DNA from: JBCAWW01 sp039024315
Lineage (GTDB): Bacteria; Bacteroidota; Bacteroidia; J057
Assembly (NCBI GenBank): GCA_039024315.1
Contig: JBCCQN010000049.1
Coordinates: 1 to 42,144, forward strand
Length of the DNA stretch: 42,144 nucleotides
Direction of reading: 5' to 3'
Shown: in pieces, positions 1 through 9,311 of the stretch
Layout: each line of letters begins with the position of its first letter
How positions within the stretch are numbered: the first letter of the stretch is position 1
Made by a program: the position numbers and the translations under genes
Notes under the pieces: generated by a model
What the model saw: only the letters and a program-made list of their open reading frames with translations
What the model was told of the DNA's origin: nothing
Databases searched by the model: none

Positions 1-109
1 ATCCCTGATTTTGAGAAAAATGTGAAAAAATCGAAAAAACTTTGGCCGGTTTTAGTAAGAAAGTGCGCGTGTATGATTGTCAAGGAAATTTTTAATCAAT
101 CTGACAGTT

Positions 110-2494
110 ATGAACACTCGAAACCGAATTTGCCAAGGCCTGATTGCAGCCTTAGTATTGCTATCGATTAGCGCTTGTGACAAAGATGACAATCCAGAAC
201 CAGAAATTGTAGATACTAGTAGCATCCCAGAATTTTTTACTGGCCTACCTACTTGGGAGGAATTTGCGGCCAATCCGATAGAAAGAGAAGCTGCAACCAC
301 AGGCGATGCGCCTACGGCCATCTCTCAAACCCTAGATGTGCCCCTGATCCAAGAAGATGGTAGCATCGATACGTTATATAATGTCACCTACGACTGCCAA
401 CAAACTCCCTACTCGCTCAGCCAAGATCCACAACAAATCGTCATGTATAGCCCCGACCTCGAAATCCTCTGGCCAGGTGGTTTGATACAAGGTAAGACCC
501 ACAAAAACCCGATTGGTTCGCTTACTGGTCTCGTAATCCAAGAGCGCGACTCCATCAATGTATCCATCCCAAATCTGCCTACGGGCGATAACTTTCGTCG
601 GGTAAAACCCAATCAAGCCGTCGTGAGCTCCGCTATCGGTGAGATGATCGGCAATGCTACGGCAGATAATCTTTCTACGCCAAGTACCATCACTTTTTCG
701 ATGGAGTCCTATCACTCTGAAAAGCAAATGGCCTTGAGCATGGGGCTTTCGGGTAAATACCTTGGTTTTAGTGGTTCGGCCTCTGGTAGCTTTGATCGCA
801 ACCAATCAGAGACTACCGTTACCGTGCAATTCTTTCAAAAGATGTACGAGGTCGTAGTAGCGCCCCCTCAAACACCGGCAGCATTCTTTAGCGATGATTT
901 TACGGCTGCCAAGCTCAAGGAGCAGGTTGACCTAGGTCGCATGGGACCTGATAACCTCCCAGTTTACATCTCAAATGTAGTCTACGGCCGTATGATGATG
1001 TTTTCGCTTACCTCCACCGCCAGCGAAACCGAAATCCGCGCCATGCTCAATTTGGCTTACAATAGCATCGCCGGTAATGTCAAAGCTAATATGTCTGCCA
1101 AGCAAAAAACGATCTTGGAAGAGTCAAAAATGGCCATTACTTCACTGGGAGGAAATGCCGATGCTACTCTCTCTATGATTCGCAGCGGTAATTGGAAAGA
1201 TTATTTTACGAGTTCTGCCCCACTTTCTAGTGCTGCTCCCCTTAGCTATACCTTCCGCAATCTTGGCGATGGTAGCATTGCCAAAATCGTCGAAACCGAT
1301 GAATTCAGTATCTCTGAGTGTACCGAAAAAGTAGGCGTACCCGGCGTATTTGACTACTTCCCTAGCCAATCCGAATCTACTAGCGACATTAGCTTTCCGG
1401 TTGAGACCAATAAAGGAGACTTCAATGGGGACGGACTCACCGATATCATGTTCAATCACAAGGATAACAGCAGTAACCAAGTCAAAATTGGTTTAGGCAA
1501 TGCAGAAGGAGGTTTTGATTTTCAAGCTACCATCACTAACCCGATTAGTCCTTCAGAGCCCTGGACCAAGTATAAGACGCGTATTGCTGACCTCAACGGG
1601 GATAATGCAGATGATATCATTTGGAATAACACAGAATCTGGCAATTCCTCTTACTTCGCGCTTAGCGACGGCAGTGCTCAGTTTAACTTCTCTGACGAAA
1701 CCCGACATCCCAACAGTGGCTGGAGCAGATATGATCTTCTGATTGGAGATATAGACGCTGATGGCAAAGATGAGTTAGTATGGAATGTAACCCATGGCAA
1801 TACCGTCAACCGTACATATACCGCGGGACTTAGTGCCGACAATCAATCGCTTGAGTTTACGCCTTACAATGACAATGGAACAGGCTGGGGAGAATATGAT
1901 GCTTATATCGGTGAAGTCAATGGGGGTGGCGACGATTTGTTTTTTAGCCGCACCAACACCATCAACCGTACCTACATTGGCAAATCTAATGGAGATGGCA
2001 CCTATTCCATAGGAGGCTATTTTACTCGTCCAGAAAACGGTTGGCACAATTTCACTACCTACACGGGCCATGCCGACAACAATACGACCGTTGATTTACT
2101 CTTCAACTCCCTAGGCAATGGCATCAACCGTCTCTACGTGAGTCCCAGTATGTCCAATGCGGTAATGAATAGCTCTATTCCCAATCAAGACCACCCGCTA
2201 CAGCAAGATTGGCGAGACTATAAAATGCTGATTGGCGATGTTGATGGCAACGGTATCGATGATATTACTTGGACCAATCATGGCACGGGCGACATCAGCA
2301 GCCATCTCTTTACGGCATTGGGTACCAACACAGGTGAGTATGATTTTACACCCGTCAAGCAGACTAGTCCTTATCAGTCTACTTGGTCGCAGTTTGAAAG
2401 CTTTTTGCTAGACATCAATGGCGACAGCAAAAAAGATATGCTTTGGATTAAGCCCGGATCGACTACTGAGTATTACGTCGCCCTCGCAAAATAA
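110..2494 (+). CDS. Lipoprotein: cholesterol-dependent-cytolysin-like pore former fused to FG-GAP/VCBS propeller
   Basis: 794 aa from the ATG at 110. A TTG at 77 would add 11 residues ahead of an already good signal peptide, so I prefer the ATG. The N-terminus (MNTRNR, hydrophobic stretch, LSISAC) is a lipoprotein signal. Residues about 90-405 match domains 1-3 of thiol-activated cytolysins (PF01289) in order: WPGGL at 121-125, then a long stretch resembling the NISIDLP region, LPVYISNVVYGR at 283-294 (family form VSSVAYGRTVY), LGGNAD near 346-351, and PLSYTFRNLGDG at 377-388 (family PISYTxxFLxDN). The usual domain 4 and its Trp-rich undecapeptide are absent. Instead residues about 425-794 hold seven FG-GAP/VCBS repeats with Ca-binding-type acidic loops (for example DFNGDGLTD at 437-445), enough for a seven-bladed propeller. 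Inferred role: a surface or secreted pore former targeted by the propeller. Family call strong, target unknown. Confidence 0.88.
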   Translation: MNTRNRICQGLIAALVLLSISACDKDDNPEPEIVDTSSIPEFFTGLPTWEEFAANPIEREAATTGDAPTAISQTLDVPLIQEDGSIDTLYNVTYDCQQTPYSLSQDPQQIVMYSPDLEILWPGGLIQGKTHKNPIGSLTGLVIQERDSINVSIPNLPTGDNFRRVKPNQAVVSSAIGEMIGNATADNLSTPSTITFSMESYHSEKQMALSMGLSGKYLGFSGSASGSFDRNQSETTVTVQFFQKMYEVVVAPPQTPAAFFSDDFTAAKLKEQVDLGRMGPDNLPVYISNVVYGRMMMFSLTSTASETEIRAMLNLAYNSIAGNVKANMSAKQKTILEESKMAITSLGGNADATLSMIRSGNWKDYFTSSAPLSSAAPLSYTFRNLGDGSIAKIVETDEFSISECTEKVGVPGVFDYFPSQSESTSDISFPVETNKGDFNGDGLTDIMFNHKDNSSNQVKIGLGNAEGGFDFQATITNPISPSEPWTKYKTRIADLNGDNADDIIWNNTESGNSSYFALSDGSAQFNFSDETRHPNSGWSRYDLLIGDIDADGKDELVWNVTHGNTVNRTYTAGLSADNQSLEFTPYNDNGTGWGEYDAYIGEVNGGGDDLFFSRTNTINRTYIGKSNGDGTYSIGGYFTRPENGWHNFTTYTGHADNNTTVDLLFNSLGNGINRLYVSPSMSNAVMNSSIPNQDHPLQQDWRDYKMLIGDVDGNGIDDITWTNHGTGDISSHLFTALGTNTGEYDFTPVKQTSPYQSTWSQFESFLLDINGDSKKDMLWIKPGSTTEYYVALAK

Positions 2495-2516
2495 TCGAGT
2501 GTTCCCCCCTTTTTAT

Positions 2517-2548
2517 AAAGTCCTCTCAGCATTGTTGGGAGGACTTTT
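2517..2548 (+). terminator. Rho-independent terminator after the cytolysin-like gene
   Basis: The arms AAAGTCCTC (2517-2525) and GAGGACTTT (2539-2547) form a perfect 9 bp stem with a 13-base loop, followed by a short T run. It lies 22 bases after the stop codon of the plus-strand gene. The A-rich left flank lets it also work, weakly, for the minus-strand kinase gene. Confidence 0.75.
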
Positions 2549-2558
2549 GTTTGGGTCA

Positions 2559-2611
2559 CCGCTGCGCGGAACGCTTATCTCTTGAGGTGCGGCATACACG
2601 CTCGCACCTAC
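2559..2611 (+). repeat. Dispersed two-hairpin repeat, copy A
   Basis: It begins with the imperfect palindrome CCGCTGCGCGGAACGC, continues TTATCTCTTG, and ends in a second hairpin, AGGTGCG (2585-2591) / CGCACCT (2603-2609), then AC. The same order (core, T-C-T-C spacer, small hairpin, ACCTAC end) is seen at 22248-22298 and 36415-36466, and in reverse at 12521-12568. A fragment in the opposite orientation, GCGTTCCGCG, follows at 2680-2689. REP- or MITE-like by form; no coding content. Confidence 0.7.
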
Positions 2612-2715
2612 AATAAATTTTTCAAAGCGGAGCTTTTGTCCACCTTTGGAGGGGGATTCAGGGGGAGGAAAAGGGTTAAGCGTTCCGCGTCTCGAAAGCT
2701 TTTTGGAGTAAAAAA

Positions 2716-5325
2716 CTAATAATGCCTCCATTGCTTCGCCACCGTTTCCAAGTCTTGCTTGATCATTTCCAAATAAGGTCCATAACGATCTGGCAGGCTT
2801 TCTAAAACTGATTGGGCAGCAAGTAACAACGGCTCCGCCTCGGCAAATCGTCCCAAACTCACCAAAATATTTGCGAGAGTCGCTTCTTTCGTCGCCAGAT
2901 ACGTTTCGGATCGATTGAGCTTAGCTTCAAAGGCTACCGCTTTTTGCGCAAAGGGTAGCGCTTCTTCATTGCGGTCTTGTTTGTTGAGGGACAAGGCTAA
3001 GCCATGGTACATCAAAGACCGGTGGAAGTTATAGGAATTTTGTGGGTTGGCTTGAATCAGCTCATTAAGCACATCGATACCGGATCGATAAGCTGCTTCC
3101 CCTTTGACAAAATCACCCTGAGAATTATGATGTGAGCCGATTTGAGAGTAAGAACCGATATGGTAGGGGTGCGCTTCGGGAAAAAGCTTTTTGACAACCC
3201 TAGCCGCGGCATTGATCATCATCAGGGCAGAATCCGGGAAGCCAAGTTCAGCGTAGACCCGATGCATATTCCCATAACTAGCAGCGGTCTCGAGATGAGC
3301 ATCTCCCAAAGTCGCCAATCGTTGATTAAGGCCCTCTCGTGCGTAGACCAAAGCGGTGTCATACATGCCTTGCACGTGAAAAAGGCTCGCCAAATTGTTG
3401 AGGGTATAGCCAATTTCAGAATGAGGTGCTTCAAATACTTCCTTTTTCACCTTCAGTGAACGCTTGAGATAGGTCTCTGCGAGCTCAAGATTACCCAAAT
3501 CTCGGTTCAGCGCGCCCAAGGCATGTGTGAGATAGGCGATTTCTTCTGTGCGGGGCGATTCTGCGGCTTGGAGAGCTTGAAGGCCTAGCTGATAAAAAGA
3601 GTCTGCCTTCACTGATTGAGACTGCTCAATAGCGAGATTACCAAGTCGATGGTAATGATCGTAAAGATCGGCCTCTTTTGTCCCTAAGCTTTGCATCATT
3701 TGCAGACTATTGAGGGTACTATTGGTCGCTTCGACATATAGACCTAGTCCATACTCCAAATCCCCTTGATAAGAGAGCATTTTGCTATGCAGCGGGGTAT
3801 TTTCTAACACAGGATTTTGAGAGAGGATGGATTGGGATTTTTTTAAAATGCTGTCTCCGCGCCCATAATCATTGATCCCAAGAGCGATCTGCCCTATTGT
3901 CAAGAGAAGTTCCATCCGGAGCTCAGGTTGCGCTAACAAACTCGTATCCAAACGCTGATTGGTTTGCTCTACCAAATCATAGACCGTCAAAGTATCTCCT
4001 TGGGCGTAGGTAGGATCCGCTTCGGCAAAGATGCCTTGGACTAGTTCCAAGAGCTGCTTATTCTTTTCTGCCTCCGAGCGTGCCTCATTGCGTTCGACTC
4101 TTAACTCGGCGGTGTAATAAGTACCAAGTGCTAGCAAGCCTGCCACTCCCATCGCTACTGCCGATAACCAAGCGCGATTGCGGCGCGCAAATTTTCGTAG
4201 GGCATACCAACTATCGCGTTCTCGCAGCGATATAGGGCGATTTTCGAGGTAGGCCTCTAGATCATTGATCAGGGTATCAACCGAAGCGTAGCGTTGTTTG
4301 GCATCACGACTGAGGCAACGCAGCACGATCGCATCGAGATCCCCTTTGAGTTTGCTGGTGTTGATTTCGGCCTGAGCAAACTGCTTATGCGCGCTGGGGC
4401 GCAGGATGCGGGAAGTGAGAATTTTTTGCTTGTAAGCAGTGAGCGAATCGTCTTCGTAGAGAAAAGGCAATTGCCCAACCAATATCTCGTAGAGCAGCAC
4501 CCCTAGCGTATAGATGTCTGATTGAGTGGATAGACCTTCTCCTCTGAGTTGTTCGGGTGAGCCATAGGCCAAAGTATAGCGATGCGAAGCTTCATTTAGT
4601 TCTGTGGAGAAGGACACATCAGCTTCGTTTAAGCGTTCGGCTAGGCCGAAATCCAAAATCTTAACCTCTCCTGCTGCGGTCACCATAATATTGCTCGGCT
4701 TGAGATCGAGATGCAATACCAAGCGTGAGTGAGCGTAAGAGATGGCTTTGGCTACTTGCAAAAACAGGGCTAAGCGTTCGGCGAGGCCGGCCTCCTTTGC
4801 TTTGAGATGACTAATGATGTCTTGCCCCTCCACATGCTCCATGGTGAAATAAAGCCGCCCGTCGGCCGTGGTCCCACCATCGTAGAGACGGGCAATATTA
4901 GGATGAGTCAGATTGGCCAATATTTGGCGCTCCTGCTTGAAGCGACGCTCTGCTTCCTCGCCCAAGCCCCCGGGCCGGATGAGTTTCAAGGCCTCCTTAC
5001 GCTCAAAATCCACCGTATTGCGCTCGGCCAAAAATACCGAACCCATACCGCCACTGCCCACATGCTCAATCAGACGATAAATCCCAATCTCTGTACCCAC
5101 CAAAGATTGGTCATCGGCGATTTGCCACGGGTGAGTGGGATTGGTCTGTAAGACCGGATGGGGAGCAGACTCCGCTTGTAATAATTTGAGGAGGGGAGCG
5201 ACCACCTTAGGATGCGTTTTCTGAAGCTTTTGCATAGCCGCCTGCTGCTCAAGCAAGGATAAATCCACCAAAGCATGAAATTGCGCTGAGATTATGGCCC
5301 AAATTTCGGGATCTGGCTGGCTCAT
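2716..5325 (-). CDS. Membrane Ser/Thr protein kinase with TPR ectodomain
   Basis: 869 aa, starting at the ATG at 5325, whose ATGA overlaps the stop of the sigma gene. An upstream non-ATG start near 5376 would run further into the sigma gene and is less likely. Residues 1-75 resemble the N-terminal region found before such kinases. The kinase domain spans about 84-362: P-loop GSGGMGSV 90-97, catalytic lysine K114, catalytic loop HLDLKPSN 205-212, DFG 225-227, then a GSPEQL activation segment end. The usual HRD arginine is leucine, so this is a non-RD kinase. One membrane helix lies at about 385-403; the rest (about 430-869) is TPR repeats, placed outside the cytoplasm. Coupling to an ECF43/TIGR02999-type sigma factor suggests that it phosphorylates and activates that sigma, as PknT does for EcfP in Vibrio. 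The stimulus is unknown. Confidence 0.88.
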   Translation of the reverse strand: MSQPDPEIWAIISAQFHALVDLSLLEQQAAMQKLQKTHPKVVAPLLKLLQAESAPHPVLQTNPTHPWQIADDQSLVGTEIGIYRLIEHVGSGGMGSVFLAERNTVDFERKEALKLIRPGGLGEEAERRFKQERQILANLTHPNIARLYDGGTTADGRLYFTMEHVEGQDIISHLKAKEAGLAERLALFLQVAKAISYAHSRLVLHLDLKPSNIMVTAAGEVKILDFGLAERLNEADVSFSTELNEASHRYTLAYGSPEQLRGEGLSTQSDIYTLGVLLYEILVGQLPFLYEDDSLTAYKQKILTSRILRPSAHKQFAQAEINTSKLKGDLDAIVLRCLSRDAKQRYASVDTLINDLEAYLENRPISLRERDSWYALRKFARRNRAWLSAVAMGVAGLLALGTYYTAELRVERNEARSEAEKNKQLLELVQGIFAEADPTYAQGDTLTVYDLVEQTNQRLDTSLLAQPELRMELLLTIGQIALGINDYGRGDSILKKSQSILSQNPVLENTPLHSKMLSYQGDLEYGLGLYVEATNSTLNSLQMMQSLGTKEADLYDHYHRLGNLAIEQSQSVKADSFYQLGLQALQAAESPRTEEIAYLTHALGALNRDLGNLELAETYLKRSLKVKKEVFEAPHSEIGYTLNNLASLFHVQGMYDTALVYAREGLNQRLATLGDAHLETAASYGNMHRVYAELGFPDSALMMINAAARVVKKLFPEAHPYHIGSYSQIGSHHNSQGDFVKGEAAYRSGIDVLNELIQANPQNSYNFHRSLMYHGLALSLNKQDRNEEALPFAQKAVAFEAKLNRSETYLATKEATLANILVSLGRFAEAEPLLLAAQSVLESLPDRYGPYLEMIKQDLETVAKQWRHY

Positions 5326-5849
5326 GATTCTTGTTCTTTGAGTTGCACGCTCAGCCAAGTACGCGCCAAACGCCATTCTCGCCTGACGGTGGTTTCAGAA
5401 ATCTCTAAAATCTTGGCAATCTCCTCTTGCTTAAAGCCACCAAAAAACCAGAATTCAATGATTTTTGCACCACGCTCGCTCAGTTTTTGGTACTGCTTGA
5501 GGGTATCATTGAGATGAAGGATATCCTCATAGGTCGTCATATGACTAACTTCTTGGTTTTCGAGGGTCAGGATGATCTTATCGCCGCCACGCTTTTCACT
5601 TTGTTTTTGGCGAGCGTAGCTGACGAGGATGCGGCGCATGGCGAGAGAGGCAACATGAAAGAAATGAGCTTTTGACTCAAAAATCTGTTGCTGCTGTCGT
5701 GCCAGTTTGAGATAAACTTCATGTACTAAGCCCGTAGCATTGAGCGTATGATTGCTACGCTCGGACTTTAGTTGGGAAAAAGCCAGACGCTTTAGCTCTT
5801 GATAGGCTTGCGGAAAGTAGGATTCCAGGTGCAGGTCTTCTTCTTGCAT
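5322..5849 (-). CDS. ECF RNA polymerase sigma factor, TIGR02999/ECF43 type
   Basis: 175 aa from the ATG at 5849. The stretch LNATGLVHEVYLKL is the typical region 2 signature of the TIGR02999 (Sigma70_ECF, PF07638) group, followed by a helix rich in aromatic residues (KAHFFHVASLAMRRILVSYA) and a C-terminal region 4 helix-turn-helix (QEEIAKILEISETTVRREW). This group characteristically lies next to Ser/Thr kinases and has no classical anti-sigma factor. Here the kinase gene begins inside the stop codon of this gene, which implies translational coupling. Likely regulation is by phosphorylation rather than sequestration. The divergent gap to the tricorn-like gene (5850-5993) must hold both promoters, but I see no convincing TTG / TAnnTTTG pair there. 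Confidence 0.9.
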   Translation of the reverse strand: MQEEDLHLESYFPQAYQELKRLAFSQLKSERSNHTLNATGLVHEVYLKLARQQQQIFESKAHFFHVASLAMRRILVSYARQKQSEKRGGDKIILTLENQEVSHMTTYEDILHLNDTLKQYQKLSERGAKIIEFWFFGGFKQEEIAKILEISETTVRREWRLARTWLSVQLKEQES

Positions 5850-5993
5850 AGCTTCTGTTTACACGCCTTAAGATACTATTATTGTGGGACTTAGGGTGAG
5901 GGTTTGAGCCAAGGTCCAAACTTGCCATTCTCTCATCGAATTGGGATGGTGAGCTAATTTCTCTTATGTTCACAGAAGCAAAAATTCTTAATC

Positions 5994-8900
5994 ATGAAAA
6001 AGCTTGCCTTACTCATTCTATTATCCAGTATTGCCCTAGAGGGAGCGGCCCAAATCAATGCCAAATTGATGCAACACCTAGATGTCTCGGCTACGCAAAT
6101 CATCTTTGTGTATGGCGGAGACATTTGGATCATGTCCAAAGCGGGTGGTATGGCCACTCAGCTTACACATTCACCCGGCGAGGAATCTTGGCCTCGTTTT
6201 TCTCCAGACGGGCAGTCAATTGCTTTTACTGCTAACTATCAGGGCAATCCTGATATCTATGTGATGCCCGTCAAGGGAGGGATTCCCACCCGTCTGACCT
6301 ACCATGCTGGTGCGGACCGTTTAGTGGATTGGCACCCCGACGGGGAACGCTTACTCATGTCTTCTCGTCGCGAGATGGGGCAGCGTAGTACCAGCCAGCT
6401 TTTTTTGATCGATAAAGAGGGCGGTATGCCCCAAAAGCTCCCCTTGCCCTATGGCGAGATCGGTAGCTATTCGCCCGATGGCAAACAACTCGCCTATATC
6501 ACCAAAATCACCGAAAACTATCCTTTCAAGCGCTATCGCGGAGGGCTGACTTCTGACATCCTGATTTATGATACCGAAAGCAAGCAAGTAGAAAACATCA
6601 CACAAAATACCGCCAATGATGGCAAACCTGCTTGGGCGGGTGATAAACTCTACTATCTATCCGATGTAGCCGCCAATATGCGTCTCAATGTTTGGGAGTA
6701 CGATCCGCAGAGCAAAGAGCGCAAGCAAATCACTCAGTTTGATGACTTCGATATCGGTCATATGGCCGCAGGTCCAGAGGAATTGGTTTTTGAAGCCGGT
6801 GGTGAACTCTATCTCATGGATTTGGAGAGTCAAGCATATGCTACGGTTGAGGTACAGATCCTAAGCGACCTTTCCCTCGAAATGCCTCGCTCTGTCAATG
6901 TGAGCAATAGTATCCGCAACATGAGTGCCGCCCCGGGCGGCAAGCGCATAGTTTTCGAAGCCAGAGGCGAACTCTTCAATGTACCCGTCAAAGAAGGTTA
7001 CTCACTCAATCTCACCCAATCGAGTGGAGCCTTTGATCAGAGCCCTTCTTGGTCGCCCGATGGCAAACATATTGCCTACTGGAGTGATGCCTCCGGCGAA
7101 TATCAAATCTACCTCCAAGACAGCGAAAGCAAATCTCCGCCCCGTCAGTTGACTAAGAGAACGCATGGCCTTGGTTATAAGCTCCACTGGTCGCCAGATA
7201 GCAAAAAAATCGCCTTTATTGACGAAAAAAATGATATCAGCATCATCGATGCAAGTTCTGGAGAAACCACTGTCGCGGATAATACTTACTGGAACCAAGC
7301 CCATCCCGGGCGGATCAACTATCCCATCAATTGGTCGCCTGACTCCCGTTGGATCACCTACAACAAAGGTCTAGAAAATAGCCAAACCGCCATTTTTGTC
7401 TATGACCTTAACGAGCAAAAGGCGCATCAAATCACCAGCGGCTTTTACAATGATGCCTCTCCGGTCTTTAGCACAGATGGTAAGTATCTGTTTTATGTCA
7501 GCAATCGTAATTTCTCGCCTTCATACTCCGCCCTCAACGATGGTACTTGGGTTTATCCTAATGCAGGGCAATTAGTTGCATTAAGCCTCACAAAAGAGAC
7601 ACCCTCTCTCCTCGCTGCCAAAAATGACGCCTTGGAGCTCAAAACCGAGAAAGCGGAAAAAGAGACTCCCGAGGCAGAGCCTAACAAAAAAGGCAAGAAG
7701 AAAAAAGAAGAGGAAACCAGAGAAGAAAAACCCGCTACCAAAATGGCCGTCAGCATCGATTTTGATCAAATCGAAGCGCGCCTCACGGTCCTGCCTCCGG
7801 CAGCAGGTAATGTACGTCAATTGATGTCGTTTCCGGGTAAATTGGTCTATGTTCGCTTCCCTAATACAGGCTCGGGAGAACGCACAGCCAAGTTGATGTA
7901 CTATGATCTTGAGAAGCGCGAAGAAAAAGAAATCATTTCGCCCTTTAATGGGGGAGTACCCACCGCCGATGGCAAAGCTATTTTGGTAAGAAGTCGCAGC
8001 AATTTCGGTATCATCCAAGCGGCGCCTGGTCAAAAAATAGAAAAGCCCATCCCCACTGATGGTCTTGTAATGCAGCTAATCCCCAAAGAGGAATGGCGAC
8101 AGATATTTCAAGATACTTGGCGTAGGCATCGAGACTGCTTTTACGATCCCAATATGCAAGGCGTGGACTGGGACGAGATGCGCACCCGCTACGGTGCTTT
8201 AATCGAAGATGCCCGTACCCGCTGGGATGTCACCTACATCCAATCCAATCTAGTGGCCGAGTTGAGCGCAGGTCATACCTACAGCCGCAATGGAGATGTG
8301 GAGCGAGTCACTCCCTCCAATAATGGCTCCCTCGGGATTGATTGGGAGCTAGCTGATGCAGGCTATCGCATCAAGCGGATCGTCAAGCCTGCGGCATGGG
8401 ATACAGAGATACGTTCCCCTTTTGATCGACCAGGCGTTGAAGTTGCGGAGGGAGATTATATTCTTTCCGTCAATGGACGAACGCTAGACCCTGAAAAAGA
8501 TCCTTTCGCTGCTTTTGAAGGCCTAGGTGGCAAAACCATCTCGCTCATGCTCAGCAAAACAGGCCAAGTAGCTGATCAAAAACAGATCATCCTCAAAGCG
8601 CTGACACCGCGCCAAGAAAATCAATTGCGCTATCTCGAATGGATCGAGCAGCAACGCCTGATGGTAGAAAAGCTTTCTGATGGCAAGCTCGGCTACGTTT
8701 ATATGTCTAATACTGCCGGTAGAGGGCAATTAGAGTTAGTGAGGATGTTTTATGGCCAATTGGATAAGGAGGGTTTCATCATCGATGAACGCTTTAACGG
8801 GGGCGGCCAGCTTGCTGATCGCTTTTTGGAGCTACTCCAACGCCCAGTAGTGTACAATCTGCACTGGCGTCATGGTCGCGACCATACCCAGCCTGTCAAA

Positions 8901-9305
8901 ACCAATACGGGTCCCATGGGCATGCTCATCAATGGCTGGGCTGGCTCAGGAGGAGATGGGCTGCCTTGGGCATTCCAAGAGCTCGAGGCAGGGCCTATCG
9001 TCGGTGAACGTACCTTAGGTATCTTGGTGGGGCCCGCAACTGGCCATAGACTGATCGATGGCGGCAGCATTACGGTACCAGGAGCTAGACTTTATGACAA
9101 TGACGGACATTGGTTTTGGGAAGGAGAGGGCGTCGCGCCCGACATCAAGGTTTGGGATGACCCCAACATCTTGATGCAAGGCCGTGATCCTCAAATGGAG
9201 CGAGTGGTGAGTGAAGTACTGAAAATGCTAGAGACCCAATCCAACGATATGACGCCAGCGCCAGCATCGGAAGATCGTACCGCCAAGGGCCAAAATCAGG
9301 ACTAA
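5994..9305 (+). CDS. Secreted tricorn-like protease (S41 family)
   Basis: 1103 aa with a signal peptide (about residues 1-19, ending GAA-Q). The N-terminal half is two WD40/PD40-type propellers with repeated FSPDG, WHPDG, YSPDG and WSPDG motifs. A Lys/Glu-rich linker follows near residues 555-585, then the tricorn core domain, a PDZ domain (about 780-870) and a C-terminal S41 catalytic domain. Candidate catalytic residues by motif are H761 (LSAGHTY), S985 in GWAGSGGDG as nucleophile, and an acidic residue in WFWEGEG (E1043/E1045). Archaeal tricorn has Ser-His at the histidine site; here it is Gly-His. Likely degrades peptides in the periplasm or outside the cell. It ends 6 bases before the next gene, so the two are probably co-transcribed. 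Confidence 0.92.
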   Translation: MKKLALLILLSSIALEGAAQINAKLMQHLDVSATQIIFVYGGDIWIMSKAGGMATQLTHSPGEESWPRFSPDGQSIAFTANYQGNPDIYVMPVKGGIPTRLTYHAGADRLVDWHPDGERLLMSSRREMGQRSTSQLFLIDKEGGMPQKLPLPYGEIGSYSPDGKQLAYITKITENYPFKRYRGGLTSDILIYDTESKQVENITQNTANDGKPAWAGDKLYYLSDVAANMRLNVWEYDPQSKERKQITQFDDFDIGHMAAGPEELVFEAGGELYLMDLESQAYATVEVQILSDLSLEMPRSVNVSNSIRNMSAAPGGKRIVFEARGELFNVPVKEGYSLNLTQSSGAFDQSPSWSPDGKHIAYWSDASGEYQIYLQDSESKSPPRQLTKRTHGLGYKLHWSPDSKKIAFIDEKNDISIIDASSGETTVADNTYWNQAHPGRINYPINWSPDSRWITYNKGLENSQTAIFVYDLNEQKAHQITSGFYNDASPVFSTDGKYLFYVSNRNFSPSYSALNDGTWVYPNAGQLVALSLTKETPSLLAAKNDALELKTEKAEKETPEAEPNKKGKKKKEEETREEKPATKMAVSIDFDQIEARLTVLPPAAGNVRQLMSFPGKLVYVRFPNTGSGERTAKLMYYDLEKREEKEIISPFNGGVPTADGKAILVRSRSNFGIIQAAPGQKIEKPIPTDGLVMQLIPKEEWRQIFQDTWRRHRDCFYDPNMQGVDWDEMRTRYGALIEDARTRWDVTYIQSNLVAELSAGHTYSRNGDVERVTPSNNGSLGIDWELADAGYRIKRIVKPAAWDTEIRSPFDRPGVEVAEGDYILSVNGRTLDPEKDPFAAFEGLGGKTISLMLSKTGQVADQKQIILKALTPRQENQLRYLEWIEQQRLMVEKLSDGKLGYVYMSNTAGRGQLELVRMFYGQLDKEGFIIDERFNGGGQLADRFLELLQRPVVYNLHWRHGRDHTQPVKTNTGPMGMLINGWAGSGGDGLPWAFQELEAGPIVGERTLGILVGPATGHRLIDGGSITVPGARLYDNDGHWFWEGEGVAPDIKVWDDPNILMQGRDPQMERVVSEVLKMLETQSNDMTPAPASEDRTAKGQNQD

Positions 9306-9311
9306 TCCATC

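Noticed and set aside
374..805. Minus-strand reading frame of 143 codons inside the cytolysin-like gene
   Set aside because: It is a shadow of the plus-strand frame, with no domain, signal or start context of its own.
2559..2690. Insertion sequence or integron-like array
   Set aside because: The repeats are short, no transposase or integrase gene is present in the window, and spacing between copies is irregular.
7553..8033. Minus-strand frames inside the tricorn-like gene, with Phe/Leu-rich stretches resembling membrane helices
   Set aside because: The hydrophobic look comes from the antisense of the Lys/Glu-rich linker; not a gene.
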